A stretch of 64,000 nucleotides of DNA, from positions 770,385 through 834,384 of the forward strand of contig VWZX01001149.1 of assembly GCA_013399015.1 (NCBI GenBank). The letters run 5' to 3'. Shown in pieces: positions 45,601 through 55,883 of the stretch. A program made the translations under genes and the position numbers. Below the pieces are notes generated by a model. The model saw only the letters and a list, made by a program, of their open reading frames with translations, was not told the DNA's origin and did not search any database. This DNA comes from Galbula dea (taxonomy: Eukaryota; Chordata; Aves; Piciformes; Galbulidae). The number at the start of each line of letters is the position of its first letter. Position 1 is the stretch's first letter.

Positions 45601-48071
45601 GCCTGACACTTTGTTAGACACTCCTCCCAGTTCTGTATCATAGAACCATTGAATGTCCCAAGGTAGAAGGGACCCACAAGGATCGTCCAGTCCAGCTCCT
45701 GTCTATGCACAGGACAACTCCAAATTGACAAACTTGCTGAGGGCCCACTCCATCCCTTCATCTAGCCCATTGATGAAGATCTTGAAGAAGCCTGGATCCA
45801 GTACTGACCCCTGAGAACACCATGAGCTTCAGGCCTCCAGTTAGACTCTGCACTACTGATCACAACCCTCTGAGCTCTGTCCTTCAGAATGTATCATAAT
45901 ATCATAACAAAAAGGAAAGTTGTTAAACATGGTTGTTGGGTTTTATTCCTGGTAGGTCTCAATGGTGGCTGTAATTCACATTCCTGATGAGAGCTACAGA
46001 CTTTCCTGCAGAATATTATATCAGTATGTACTTCTAGCTCAAGGTCAATACCATGATCTGAAGGTAAGCCATGTACTGAGTCTTAGTTCATTTGGGTGAC
46101 AGTGTTAAGTTTGGGTTGCACAGGCTTTCAGGAGCCTAAATTACTATAAGACTCTTATTGTCATGTGAAGAACTAGATAACAGTTAAAGTTATTTTCTCA
46201 GTTAAGTTGTTCCAGCTGAAGTTCCCATAATATTTTATATGAATATGCTTAAGGTTTCCTGGAGAAATTGCTTAATTCTAGTCTAGAGGTCTAAGCTCTG
46301 TCCACTTACTAAAGGAGTAGTGAGACCTTGAGTAGCTACCAAATGCTTGCTCTCTACCTCCTCACTAGTCTCTCAAACCAGCCCTTTCTTCTCTACTCCC
46401 CTTTAGTTAGGAAGCCCTCAGAAGAAAGTTTGGGGTTTAAATTTCATTGTAGTGCAGTACCTGTGCAAAGGTTAGGAATCTGCCTAGCACAGAGCACTGT
46501 AAAGTAACCAAAGTTCTCATTATTTCCTTGCTGTTTCCCTTATCTCTGCATGTTGTGGGATCATCTTTGTCCTGTCTGCCAGGCAGTTGATGATGTGATT
46601 CCATGTGATTCATTTTTATGTTACTGGGATAATAAAAATAACATAGGGTATTGATAAGCTAGAAATTGGGCCAGATTAGTTCAATTGGCTCTCCTAGCAT
46701 TCAGTCAGAGATTGATTTCTCCAAAGAAGTAAGTGTGTAGTGGTATGGTGTGCTCTCTGTGGGCATGTTTGGCTGTTTGCACTGGTTTTAGTTGGAAATC
46801 ATTCCCAGAAGTATTTGTGCTTTGCATAATCCAAAAAGGAGTAGGGGATTGTAATACAAGCTAGAACAGCAGGGGTTGAGTGAGGAAGATTTGGTGACTT
46901 AGTGGGTATATTTTTGGTAGGAATGGATGAAAGCATTGTTCTAGGCACAGGGGATGATATAGCAGAAACTGAAACCTGAGCTGCTCTAAACTTGTTGAAG
47001 TTCATGCATGTAGCTTTAGAGAGACATGGAGCTCCTGGAGTGACTGCAACAGAGAGCTGCAAAGATGATTTTGGGCTGGAGCCTCTCCCTGCTGAGGAAA
47101 GGCTGAGGGAGCTGGGCTCGGTTAGCCTGGAGAAGAGCCCCCTGAGAGGAGGCCTTACCCATGGATAGAAGTATCTGAAAGGAGAGTGTCAAGAGAATGG
47201 AGCCAGGCTCTTCTCAGTGGTGCCCAGTGATAGGACAAGGGGCAATGGGTACAAACTGGAACACAGGAAGTTCCACCTGAACATGAGGAAGAACTTGTTT
47301 GCTGTGAGAGCCCTGGCCCAGGCTGTCTGGAGAAGTTGTGGAGCCTCCTTCTCTGGAGAGATTCAAAACCAGTCTGGACACAATCCTGAGTAGTGTGCTT
47401 TAGAGATGGGAGGTTGGACTAGATGACCTCTGGTGGTTCCTTCCAACCTAAACCATTCTGTGTACCTTGATATGATTCAGCTAAGTTTTGATGACTTAAA
47501 ACACTGAGAAAATATTATGAGTTAGGGAACTTTATACTTTGAACTAGATTGATAGATTCATACTTTAACTGAAGGCCACACAGCTGTCAGCACTCAGGCA
47601 AAGAATCTGGTGCTCTTTGAAACCAGTGACTCTGATCCAGAGGAACTTGCATTGCATCTGTGTGTTCAGGTGTTGAGGGAGATACTGACTTCTAAACATT
47701 TCTCTGTGTGTGTATTTTAGCAGCTCTTCATGTCTGCAAATAACACTGCACCATCTTCAAGCAATCCATCCCCTGGTGAGAGAAGCAGTGACAGAAGCTT
47801 GCTAGAAAAGGCTGGACTGGCTGAAGATGAACCAGAGTTGCATGAAGAAAACAGTAAAGACTGTGTTGTTTGCCAGAATGGCACAGTGAACTGGGTACTC
47901 CTCCCCTGCAGGCATGCCTGCTTGTGTGATGGCTGTGTTAAGTATTTTCAGCAGTGCCCAATGTGTAGGCAGTTTGTTCAAGAATCTTTTCCACTCTCCA
48001 GTAAAAAGGAGCAAGATGAAGATGAATCAACCCATATCTTGCAAGATGTTCTTCCTGGAAGAGTTTCTTAA
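33549..48071 (+). CDS. CGRRF1: CGRRF1, cell growth regulator with RING finger domain 1 (6 coding exons)
   Basis: CGRRF1 is a p53-responsive, membrane-anchored RING E3 ubiquitin ligase reported at the ER. The exons are 33549-33652, 39689-39828, 41534-41711, 41997-42144, 45956-46063 and 47721-48071. They total 1029 nt, or 342 aa; the human protein is 332 aa. Residues 5-34 are hydrophobic (start MVAVFLVTLYEYSPLFYI), an N-terminal anchor. The middle holds the conserved VPVILRNSEET and YPLVALLTLADEDDRDIYDI. The C3HC4 RING ligands are C274, C277, C289, H291, C295, C298, C305 and C308. Differences from human lie mainly in the linker and in a longer acidic tail. The exon 2/exon 3 junction is ambiguous by about three codons. 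Intron 3 is U12-type. Identity is firm from sequence plus synteny. Confidence 0.96.
36031..36290 (+). mobile_element. CR1 LINE fragment, in CGRRF1 intron 1
   Basis: AGTGATAGGACAAGTGGCAG, TCCATCTGAACATGAGGAAA and GATTGGACAAGATGATCTCC mark a CR1 3' region, sense to CGRRF1. Confidence 0.92.
37567..37985 (+). mobile_element. CR1 LINE fragment, in CGRRF1 intron 1
   Basis: About 420 bp ending ACTGATTCTGTGATTCTA. It shares subfamily markers (GGAAGTGACCTCAAGTTGCA; GACCTGGCTGCCCAGG) with the inverted copy at 40033-40510 on the other side of exon 2. Confidence 0.93.
38632..39206 (-). mobile_element. CR1 LINE fragment, in CGRRF1 intron 1
   Basis: 575-bp reverse copy from ATCACAGAATCCTAGACTTG to ACTGTCTTCTGAATGCACCC. 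It belongs to the CAGTCTGGGATTCTG-type subfamily; the complement of TTGGACTAGATAATCCCAAG is readable. Confidence 0.93.
39689..39828 (+). CDS. CGRRF1: CGRRF1 coding exon 2
   Basis: Completes Trp35 and codes FGLGVPVILRNSEETE through NPFGLEI. The acceptor is TCTCACAG. Two donors are possible: GTCAGT at 39829, paired with the exon 3 start at 41534, or GTAAAA at 39822, paired with 41536. Both keep the frame. I chose the first because it preserves the spacing to the human protein and uses the first AG of the acceptor. The 3' end is therefore uncertain by 7 nt. Confidence 0.85.
40033..40510 (-). mobile_element. CR1 LINE fragment, in CGRRF1 intron 2
   Basis: Reverse copy from CATAGATTCATAGAGTCATT through CCAACTGTTAACCTAATGCT to GCTTCAGCACCTCAATGTG. 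It is the inverted partner of 37567-37985. Confidence 0.93.
41534..41711 (+). CDS. CGRRF1: CGRRF1 coding exon 3
   Basis: Codes GITLTPDCLEDCILTCYW through EDALYNEYLYRQQY plus two bases of Phe141. The acceptor TTCTTTCTGCAAG has a second AG two bases on. The donor is the U12 sequence GTATCCTTT. Confidence 0.93.
41712..41996 (+). other. CGRRF1: U12-type GT-AG intron (CGRRF1 intron 3)
   Basis: A 285-nt intron with the exact minor-spliceosome donor GTATCCTTT (41712-41720). The branch motif is TTTTCCTTGAC (41976-41986), whose adenosine at 41985 lies 11 nt before the AG at 41995-41996. Joining TT to C gives Phe141, followed by IKK as in the human protein. Using the AG four bases earlier would shift the frame to a stop. 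Nearly half the intron is a 42-bp tandem repeat. Confidence 0.92.
41764..41896 (+). repeat. 42-bp minisatellite, three copies
   Basis: Three tandem units of 42 bp plus a 7-bp partial one, each starting GGCACAGAGA or a close variant and containing CTGGAGACTAGTGA. Units differ at only a few positions, suggesting recent expansion. It is entirely inside the short U12 intron of CGRRF1. Confidence 0.93.
41997..42144 (+). CDS. CGRRF1: CGRRF1 coding exon 4
   Basis: Completes Phe141 and codes IKKNDKEEKCCQLPEDAQV, then RSCYPLVALLTLADEDD and DIYDI. The donor is GTAAGT and the exon ends in phase 0. Confidence 0.94.
43299..43887 (+). mobile_element. CR1 LINE copy, interrupted, in CGRRF1 intron 4
   Basis: From CACCTGGAATACTATGTTCA to ACTGTTCTGTGATT. 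By comparison with the 47020 and 51051 copies, the host sequence GACATGGAGCTCCT continues only at GGAGTGAGTCCAAC about 100 bp later, so another element splits it. Confidence 0.92.
43358..43452 (+). mobile_element. CR1 3' tail nested in another CR1
   Basis: 95 bp with the TTGGACTTGATGATCTTGAA and TCCTTTCCAACTGTGATGAT end signature, inserted in the larger CR1. TCCT occurs at both junctions and might be a short target duplication. Confidence 0.82.
44906..45888 (-). mobile_element. Long CR1 LINE copy, in CGRRF1 intron 4
   Basis: About 980 bp, the longest uninterrupted-orientation CR1 here apart from the 58300 copy. It starts CACAGAATCCTAGACTAGTA and reaches CR1 sequence upstream of most copies (CCTGAATGACAGCACAGCCT; CATTGATGAAGATCTTGAAG). 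A nested element occupies about 45638-45728. Confidence 0.92.
45638..45728 (-). mobile_element. Nested CR1-type tail inside the long CR1
   Basis: About 90 bp, ATAGAACCATTGAATGTCCC to AGGACAACTCCAAATTGA. It breaks the usual CR1 run TTCTGTATCAT...AAACTTGCTGAGGG. The sequence is a different CR1-like tail variant. Confidence 0.75.
45956..46063 (+). CDS. CGRRF1: CGRRF1 coding exon 5
   Basis: 36 codons (191-226): VSMVAVIHIPDESYRLSCRI, then LYQYVLLAQGQYHDLK. The acceptor is CTGGTAG, the donor GTAAGC, and both ends are phase 0. It starts only 67 bp after a CR1 fragment. Confidence 0.96.
47020..47462 (+). mobile_element. CR1 LINE fragment, in CGRRF1 intron 5
   Basis: GAGACATGGAGCTCCTGGAG to CTAAACCATTCTGTGTA. 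Near-identical over long stretches to 43460-43887 (GGATAGAAGTATCTGAA; AGGAAGTTCCACCTGAACAT). It ends 258 bp before exon 6. Confidence 0.93.
47721..48071 (+). CDS. CGRRF1: CGRRF1 coding exon 6 (RING domain, stop)
   Basis: Codes residues 227-342: QLFMSANN, a serine-rich linker, then NSKDCVVCQNGTVNWVLLPC and the rest of a C3HC4 RING of the IAP type (C-x2-C-x11-C-x-H-x3-C-x2-C-x6-C-x2-C). The C-terminal tail is lysine- and acid-rich and ends PGRVS. The acceptor is GTATTTTAG and the stop TAA. Confidence 0.97.
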   Translation, partial: QLFMSANNTAPSSSNPSPGERSSDRSLLEKAGLAEDEPELHEENSKDCVVCQNGTVNWVLLPCRHACLCDGCVKYFQQCPMCRQFVQESFPLSSKKEQDEDESTHILQDVLPGRVS

Positions 48072-48615
48072 TGGGGAGGGAGGGGGGTTGGGAAAGAGAA
48101 GAACTGGCTTGTGTGCACCAAGCTGAAATGTGGAGAACAGACTGTTTATGGGCTGAGATGTAGCATTAGCTTGGATGGGTTTGCTTTTTATTGTTAGGTA
48201 ATTTTCAGCTTCCTTATTTGTCTTTGCTCCATATGCTCCCAGGAACACTACACTTACCCATGCAATGTGGACAGGAGAAGTGAGTAGGATGTCTTTGAAG
48301 GCTGTGAATGTATTTATAACTCCTTCTAGTTTTTCAAGGAGTACTATTGGAGGTTATTTTGAAGACTAAATTTAGTTTAGCTACTAAAAAAAGAGGAAAA
48401 CTTGCAAGTGAAGTTGCCCACAGCTCATTCTATATTTATTGTATTTAAAATCCTAGAGCAATATATCATTTGAACTTGGTATAATGTAGGAACACAGCAC
48501 TTTACAGACTGTATCAAATGAAGGAAAGTAAAGATTCTTCCTTGTTAAACCTTTGTCTATTTATTTTGTAGATGAAGGCTGGATTGTGGCAGGAGCTGGG
48601 AGTTGAAGGAGTGAT

Positions 48616-48676
48616 TCATGGAATCATTAAGTTTGGGAAAGACTTCTAAGATCAACTCAGTGTTCAAGGTGCAGCC
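48616..48676 (-). mobile_element. Short CR1-like tail
   Basis: CATGGAATCATTAAGTTTGG then GACTTCTAAGATCAACTCAG resembles the complement of a CR1 3' end, degraded. It lies at the CGRRF1 3' end. Confidence 0.6.
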
Positions 48677-48709
48677 TATTCAGGACATTGTTCTGGCTGT
48701 TTGGAAAGC

Positions 48710-48735
48710 TCTGTGTGTGTGTCTGTGTGTGTGAG
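48710..48735. repeat. (TG)n microsatellite
   Basis: About 12 TG dinucleotides with one CTG interruption. Confidence 0.85.
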
Positions 48736-50116
48736 GGACCTTAGCCAAAGCTCATTGGAATGAGTGGAAAGATTTGTGTTGGTTATTGTTGGCTTGAACT
48801 AAATGTTGCTGACACTTTCAAGCTGAGCCTCTGCTATGTCATCTTGAGACTCAGGCTTTCAATCTTGTTAGCAGTGCCTCTAAGAACATGTTCTCCATGC
48901 AAATGGTAGTTAGTTACTCCACAGAGTGGTCACTTGGGCAGTTTTGTGGTGCTATTCTTGTATGATTAGCCTCCTTTGGGGAATTTCCAACTCTTTTTAC
49001 TTGCATTGGCAGCTTGGATGAGAAGTGAGCCATTTACATTTTGTCTATAGTCCCAGGGAATTTACTTACTCTAATGAAGAAAGAAGCTAAAGAATAGCAG
49101 AAAATGATTTCTTTTTCCTTCCAGTGGTGTATGGGCAGGAGGAATAAAAATGGCTGTTGAGAAGAGAAAGTGTTGCTTTGCTGAATTTCCCTAAAGACAG
49201 ACAGGCTGGGTTTTACATCTGCTCCTGTAAGACAAAAGTACACACACTTCTTAGAACCTGTAGATAATAGAGAGTAGCTGCTTTCTGTCCTCCCTCTTGT
49301 TGCCTTCAAGCTTTGCCCCACATCCAAATCCAGGACAGCTGCTGAGTCTTGGACAGAAAGCCATGCTCCAGGCTATTCAGCTGCACTCTCCTGCAGCTCC
49401 TTTAACAGTGCTGCAGGGACAAGATATGCATAAGGTGCTGCACATCTCCAGACCAGGGAAGGAAGCTTCTCCTACTCAAAGGTATTCCATCTTCATCTTT
49501 CCATCATTCCATTTTTGGTTTGGTTTTATTTTGCCATGACTTTTCTTCCAAACTCCTGGCAGTTGCCTCTGAGGAGACTCTTTATGTTGTGGTGGTGGAA
49601 AGAGGAATGGTTAGCTGTAAAGACAGATAGAGGTTGGGAACTGATGCATGTAGCCACAGATTTCCAGGCAGTGATGAGGAGGCTGCTTATGAGACAATCT
49701 ATCTGCTCTATGTAAAGTGACCTTCCTTGCTAGAGACAACTCAGGAATAAACTGCTGCCTAATCAGCCTTTCCTTTGCACTCTATATCAAACAGGAATTA
49801 AATACTTAGGTGTCTGTGGGGACTGATCAGTGCTTGCAGAGAACTTAGGAAGATGGATGGTTCTGTGTGGAAATCATCATGGCAGAGAAAGATGTATGCA
49901 CTGCAGTTGAGGAGGCTGAGAACAACAAAAGGAGAGCAGAGAAGAATGGAATAGCAGAAGGAATGAGTGCTGGTGGCAGCAAGGCTGTGCCTCAGGTAAG
50001 AACACAATGCAGATGTGGAGCAACTCAAGCAGCCCCAGAGCTGCCTGAATTAAGAGAGTGCAGAAGGACAATGAATATCATACAGTGTCTTCACTCAGGG
50101 TGAGTCTGGAGGCATG

Positions 50117-50178
50117 ATCATAGAATCAGGGATTTGTTTAGGTAGAAAAGACCTTTAAGGTCATTGAGTCCAACTGTA
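50117..50178 (-). mobile_element. Short CR1 tail
   Basis: ATCATAGAATCAGGGATTTG, AAAGACCTTTAAGGTCATTG and GAGTCCAACTGT, the complement of a CR1 3' end. Confidence 0.78.
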
Positions 50179-50338
50179 AATAATAAGATAATGGTACCAA
50201 GTCATTTTTTCAGTGTGTTAAATGCAGTGGAGAAGCTTAGACAATTCAGAGTGAGAGAACATGAGAGCTCTGCTCTCTAAGCAAAATAGACTGCAGGAGG
50301 GTGGCTTGGAAATAAAGACATTTGGGAATATGGGACAT

Positions 50339-50581
50339 TGAGGAAATGGCCTCCAGTTACACCAGAGGAGGTTGAGATTGGATATTAGGAAAACATTTTT
50401 CACTGAAAGACTTGTTAGACATTGGAAGAGGCTTCCCAGGGAAGTGATGGAGTCACCATCCTTGGAGGTGCTTAAAAAACTTCTAGATGAGGCACTTCAG
50501 TGGCATGGTGGTGGTAGGTTGACAGTTGGACTCAAATGATCTTGAAGGTCCCCTCCAGCCTTAATGATCCTGTGGTTCTGT
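50339..50581 (+). mobile_element. CR1 LINE fragment
   Basis: GAGGAAATGGCCTCCAGTTA, TTGGATATTAGGAAAACATT, GTTGACAGTTGGACTCAAAT and the tail TTAATGATCCTGTGGTTCTG. Confidence 0.92.
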
Positions 50582-51050
50582 ATAGCTTTCACATTTGGGC
50601 ACATCCCTGCCTGTATGCATTCAGTCCTCTCTATTGCCATGGGCAGTCCTCCCTGGATCACCTGCACACGTGTCTTAGTGCTAGGGAGAATGTGAATGTC
50701 CAAGAATGGGCCTGAAAGAAAGAGTGGATGAAATCAGCCTAAAAAATAGCAAATCCCTTCCCTTTCTGTGTGGTCTCACACTCTGAACTTTGCTAGCTTG
50801 GCTGCAGCATGCCTGCTAGAGATAGGCACAGAGTTTAGACTCCCTGTCTGTGTCACTAGCCTTCTTTTGCCATTAAAGGGGAGCAGCTGACAGGATGATG
50901 GTGGAAATATTTCCTCTGCAGACTTTTATGTATCACTGTTGTGAAATGGAGAGCTGGGGTAAATTGTTCTAGGCCTCTGTGTGCTGTCAGAAAAATTAAC
51001 ATAAAGACCAAAGTGCTTGAGCCAGGTCACTAAGTGAGGAAGATGATCTC

Positions 51051-51556
51051 CTGGACTGCTGTGTTCGGTTCTGTGCTCCTCAGTAGAAGAGAGACATGGA
51101 GCTCCTGCAGCAAGTCCAGTGGAGAGCTCCAAAGGTGGTTAGGGGCTGGAGCATCTCCCTTCTGAGGACAAGTTGAGGGAGCTGGGCTTGGTTAGCCTGG
51201 AGAAGAGCCCACTGAGAGGGGACCTTATCAATGGATAGAAGTATCTGAAGGGAGAGTGTCAAGAGGATGGAGCCAGGCTCTTCTCAATGATGCCAAGCAA
51301 TAGGACACAAGGCAACAGGCACATGCATAGGAAGTTCCACCTAAACATGAGGAAGCACTTGTTTGCTGTGAGGGTGGCAGAGCCCTGGCCCAGGCTGCCT
51401 GGAGAAGTTGTGAAGTCTCCTTCTCTGGAGAGATTCAAAACCAGCCTGGAAACAATTCTGAACAATGTGCTCTAGGGAACCCTGCTAGAGCAGGGAGGTT
51501 GGACTAGGTGACCTCTGATGGTCCCTTCCAACCTAAACAGTTCTGGGATTCTGTGA
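51051..51556 (+). mobile_element. CR1 LINE fragment
   Basis: Same subfamily as the 43299 and 47020 copies: GTTCTGTGCTCCTCAGTAGA, GGATAGAAGTATCTGAAGGG and the tail CAGTTCTGGGATTCTGTGA. Confidence 0.93.
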
Positions 51557-53012
51557 CTAGCTGTTTCCATGTGAAGAGCTGATACTACCAGTGTGTGGTA
51601 CAGCTTGTTATTCCAGAGCAGCAGGTTAATGCTGCTCTGGTTCTAACCTGGAGTCAGGCACTGCTTGGTAGTTAGCAGTGACGTAGATGATCAGAGAGGT
51701 GTTGTTTACTGCTTCACCACAGTTGTTCCCCACCATTCAATCAATTAACTAAAATTTCCCAACAAGACAGTGTGATCCAAGCTTCTGTGCTTGTTTAATC
51801 TCAGAGGGAAATGGTATTCAAGTCAACCCTCCAGAGAATTGCCTGGTCTGTCTCATCCTTCAGCCAATCGATGCCAGTATTAAATAATCATGGCCAACAG
51901 GATGTAGCTGTGCTCAACTCCCAGGCCATGTATTTACCATTAACTCTTGTCCCAGCTTTTCATTTGTTTCATGTTCTTTTAATAGCATTTTCCAGAGATG
52001 CTTAGTTGCTTTTTCAGATCTAACAAGCTTCCTTGCTGGCCCAAATCAAAGACCTGACTGAGAGTTATAAAAAGTACAGTTGCTGCCTTATTATGTTTGC
52101 CCTTCTTCTAAGAAGCCATCTCAAAATATAGATCAGGTGAGAAGTAAAAGCAGCAGCTCTAAAGCTGCCTTGTGTGTCCCTGGGTTGTCTTAAAACAGGG
52201 ATTCAAGGCTCTAAGAGAGAAATAAAACCTTCCTGTGACCCACAAAAACACAGTATATTGGCAGAGGCTGTTCTGCTCTGTCACCCTGTTGTAATAGAGG
52301 TAATATAACATTCCTCTTCTACTCATTAGAGATTATGTTTATGGATTTGGGGGCATCAAGGAACATTAGGCAAACTTGTGGCAACAAGACTCAGAGTTTG
52401 TTTGAGTTTCAAAAGTTGCAGTTATTTTTGCTACAGGAGAGAGAGGGGAGGTGCCTCACTGCTTGGTTTGGCTCAGCAGCTGTAAGCAGAGCTGAGGCTT
52501 TGAAAGGATTTGATCAAACTAGGTGGTGGTACCTAGGGGTGTCCCAGGGTGCCTCAGTGCCAATGGACTATGACATGGACACTTTCCTTCTGCAGAGAAA
52601 GTTGCTCTGTTAGGATCTTCCTCCCTACCTGCTTCCTCCAAGCAGAGGGCAAACAGTAGGAGGGAGACAGTTCAGATCAATTCATCTTAAATTGGTCCTC
52701 CCATTCCCATGAGGAATTCAGAATTCCCATATGGCACTGGGAAAACTGACTAATGCCCTGACCCCTACTCTCCTCATGGTGCTGTGTCCCACTTAAGACC
52801 CTATAAAGCCTCACTACCACCACTGAGGATAACCGTTGACCATCAAGGTGCTGAGGCTGGCTGCAGAGCTACCAGTAGCCAACACTGCCAAGCTGGCATG
52901 ATGCTGTTCCCCATCAGGGAATAAGGGAAGGAGGAGTTCAACAACTTGTGCTGATAGGTCTGAGCAGATGAGAACCCAGGTAGATGTTTTGCTCAGCTTT
53001 AAGAGAAGCTTC

Positions 53013-53265
53013 TGGAGCTTTAAACAAAAGGAGGGGAGATTTAGACTGGATAGGAGGAGGACTCACAGTGAGGGTGGTGAAGCACCAGAACATGTTGGCC
53101 AGAGGGGTGGTGGTTGCCCCATCCTTGGAAACATTCCAGGTCAGGTGGGACAGGGCTCTGAGCACCTGATCTAGTTATAGGTGTCCCTGTTGACAGCAAG
53201 GGGGGGTGGACTTGGTGACCTCTAAAGGTCCCTTCCAACTCTAACCTTTCTATGATTCTATGATT
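53013..53265 (+). mobile_element. CR1 LINE fragment
   Basis: GGGGAGATTTAGACTGGATA, GTGAGGGTGGTGAAGCACCA, CCTTCCAACTCTAACC and the tail TTTCTATGATTCTATGATT. Confidence 0.92.
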
Positions 53266-53988
53266 TACTTGCTAACATCAAACATTAAACCCTAAGCATA
53301 ATAAAAGGAGCCAGAAATCAGAGTCTGAGTTTTCACTGCTAGTTTCTGCATTGTTTAGTCCCCCTCATGACCTGATGAAGCTCTGTGAGATCTGCCAGGT
53401 GAAGGAGGTCTGGGGCTGATGTGTGTAACTGGGAAGTGTCTGCAGTAAGTAACTGGGCACCAGTCAGCATTGGCTCAGTTGTCCTGCTGTGCAGAAATAA
53501 CAAGGACTGGCCTCTGTCACTGCAGTGGATGTGCAGCCCCTGCAGAGGCTGTCTCTGCTGTCCTGTGTGTTTATAGCTAATGCAATTAATGCCAGGAATA
53601 GCTGAATTTTATCTGATACAGCAAAAGTCCTCCTCTGAACTAAGCCACTTGAAAGGCTTGGTATTGTCTTGCTGGAGTATAGTAGACACAAAGGGCAAAG
53701 AGAAAAGCAGGATGAGGGTTGTATTTCTGGATACCTTCAGCATTGCTACCACTTCAGTGTTCCTTTGACAGCATACAGTGGCCTTGGAATGCAAACACAC
53801 ACCTGAGTGCAGCTCCTGGGCCATGACCATGTCATAATGCAGACAAGCACTGAAGAGGCTTGTGCTTTGCAGGGTCCCCCCCCCAAAACAACCAAACCCT
53901 GCTCCCTGCCTTGCCACCACCCTCCAAAGCAGTGCTAGCCACAGTGCTCTGGGATATCTGCCCAGCTGGTGACTAGGGAGTTGATTGT

Positions 53989-54510
53989 CCCCCTCTACTT
54001 GGCACTGGTGAGGCTCTACCTTGAATCCTGGGTTCAGTTTTGAGTTCCTCACTCCAAGAAGGACATTGACCTGCTGGAGCATGTCCAAAGAAAGGCAACA
54101 AAGTTGATGAAGAGTCTAGAGCACAAGTGTTAGGAAGAGCAGCTGAAGGAACTGGGGTTGTTTAGTCTGGAGAAGAGGAGGCTTGGGGGAGACCTTCTCA
54201 CTCTCTCCAACTCCCTGAAAGGAGGTTGGAGTGAGGTGGGAGTTGGTCTTTTCTCCCAAATAACAAGCAATAGGATGAGAGGAAATGGCTTCAAGTTGTG
54301 CCAGGGGAGGTTCAGATTAGATATTGGGGAGAATTTCTTCACTGAGAGGGTTATCAGGCATTGAACAGCCTGCCCAGGGAGGTGGTGGAATCACATGGAG
54401 ATGTGGTGCCTGGGAAGGTGGTTTAGTGGGGAGCATGGTAGTGTAGGGTGGACAGTTGGACTTGATGATCTCAGAGGTCTTTTCCAACCAGAATGATTCT
54501 GTAATTCTGT
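53989..54510 (+). mobile_element. CR1 LINE fragment
   Basis: About 520 bp: CCTACTCTACTTGGCACTGG-type start, GGACATTGACCTGCTGGAGC, GTTGTTTAGTCTGGAGAAGA and the tail GAATGATTCTGTAATTCTGT. Confidence 0.93.
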
Positions 54511-55701
54511 CCTTCAGAAAGTCTCTGCTCAACAGTGCAGAGTTGTTCAGGCAGCATTACACATTGTTTCTCTGTTGCTTTTTACTCTGTCTCCATGAGT
54601 GTTGTAGCTAGAGAGAGGTAAGCATGCAGTTCAGTGATGGTTAAGCTATAAAAAGAGGCTTCTCCTGGTTTGGTTCCATAAATTTGTAGGAATGTGCAAC
54701 ACCTAGAGAGAGGCACCTTTGTCTGCATGCTGCTGCATCTGAGCTAGGAGAATTCCTGCTTTAATGATACCATTTCACAATGGGAATGGTGTAAACCAGT
54801 GAAATACTATGTGTAAACATAGTCTTAAGACAAGGTAAAGTCTTCAGCTGAGTCTGGTGTCCAGAGTGAGGAGTCTCTGTTTCTCCAACAGCATTTTGAA
54901 AGGCAATGACATTGTAAATTTACACTGAGGTTACTGAACCTTCTTCAGGATTCAGGGAAACCCCTAAATCTCCTTTTACTCCTCCTCCCTGCACATGCCT
55001 TCCTCAGCCATAGAAAGGGTGATACCATGATGTTAGCTAGAGTGGTGACTTGAGGAGTCACTGCGTTCCCATTCTTTAGCAAACACCTCTACTGCCTGTG
55101 CAGTGTCTGGGTGCTCCTGAGGGTCCAGGGAATTCCAGAGCTACTGCAGGACCAGCAATCAATTATATGGACAATGAGTTGCTACCTGTGCTTACATCTT
55201 CCATCTGCAGAGTCCTTGTATTGGCAGCAGATTTGTACCTAGAAAGCTTTTCTAGGTGTTAGATGCCTCCTCCAGCTTTCTGTCTTCATCAGATGAGGTG
55301 GTTTTGGCAGCTCCTGGTATTTTTTACTCTCCCATTGCATAGCCACTTCACATCTAATATTTCTTGGCAGGTTTTTCACTAGTAGCTGCAGTCAGGGGAC
55401 TGATGAGAAGTCTAATGCATCACTTACCTCTCTCATTGTGCTATTTATTTCAGTGTCTATCAGCTCCTTGTGAGCAATGTTTTAACAAGCAGGCTAGAGG
55501 GAGGTTTGCTACTTGTGAAGTATTTTGATAGTTGTTCCTCTTCTTTTTTTCCTTTCATTCTGCAGCTACTATTGAGTTTGGAGGCAGTGAGACCCTAGAG
55601 ATCTACCAGGGGTCATCATGCATCAGGCTTCTGCCAGCAGAATTGACTTCTGAGGTACAGATGGTCTGTTGCTTCTTAGCTGGTCAAATGCAACACAGAC
55701 A

Positions 55702-55883
55702 CCATAGAATCATAGAGTTGTTTTGGTTGGAAAAGACCTTGAAGATCATCAAGTCCAACCATTAACCCAGCACAGCCAAGTCACCACTAAACCATGTCCT
55801 TCAGCACCACATCTCCAAGTCTTGTCAGTCCTTCCAGGGATGGTGACTCTACCACTTCCCTGGGCAGCCTGTGCCAGGGCACT
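55702..55883 (-). mobile_element. CR1 LINE 3' fragment
   Basis: CATAGAATCATAGAGTTGTT, AAGATCATCAAGTCCAACCA and CCAGGGATGGTGACTCTACC, the complement of a CR1 3' end. Confidence 0.92.

Larger units (their letters stand above)
48072..49165 (+). other. CGRRF1: CGRRF1 3' UTR (end uncertain)
   Basis: Follows the stop codon. The first clear AATAAA is at 49143-49148, preceded by a short CR1 piece. An earlier AT-rich end near 48.54 kb with a weaker AGTAAA-type signal is also possible. Confidence 0.4.
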
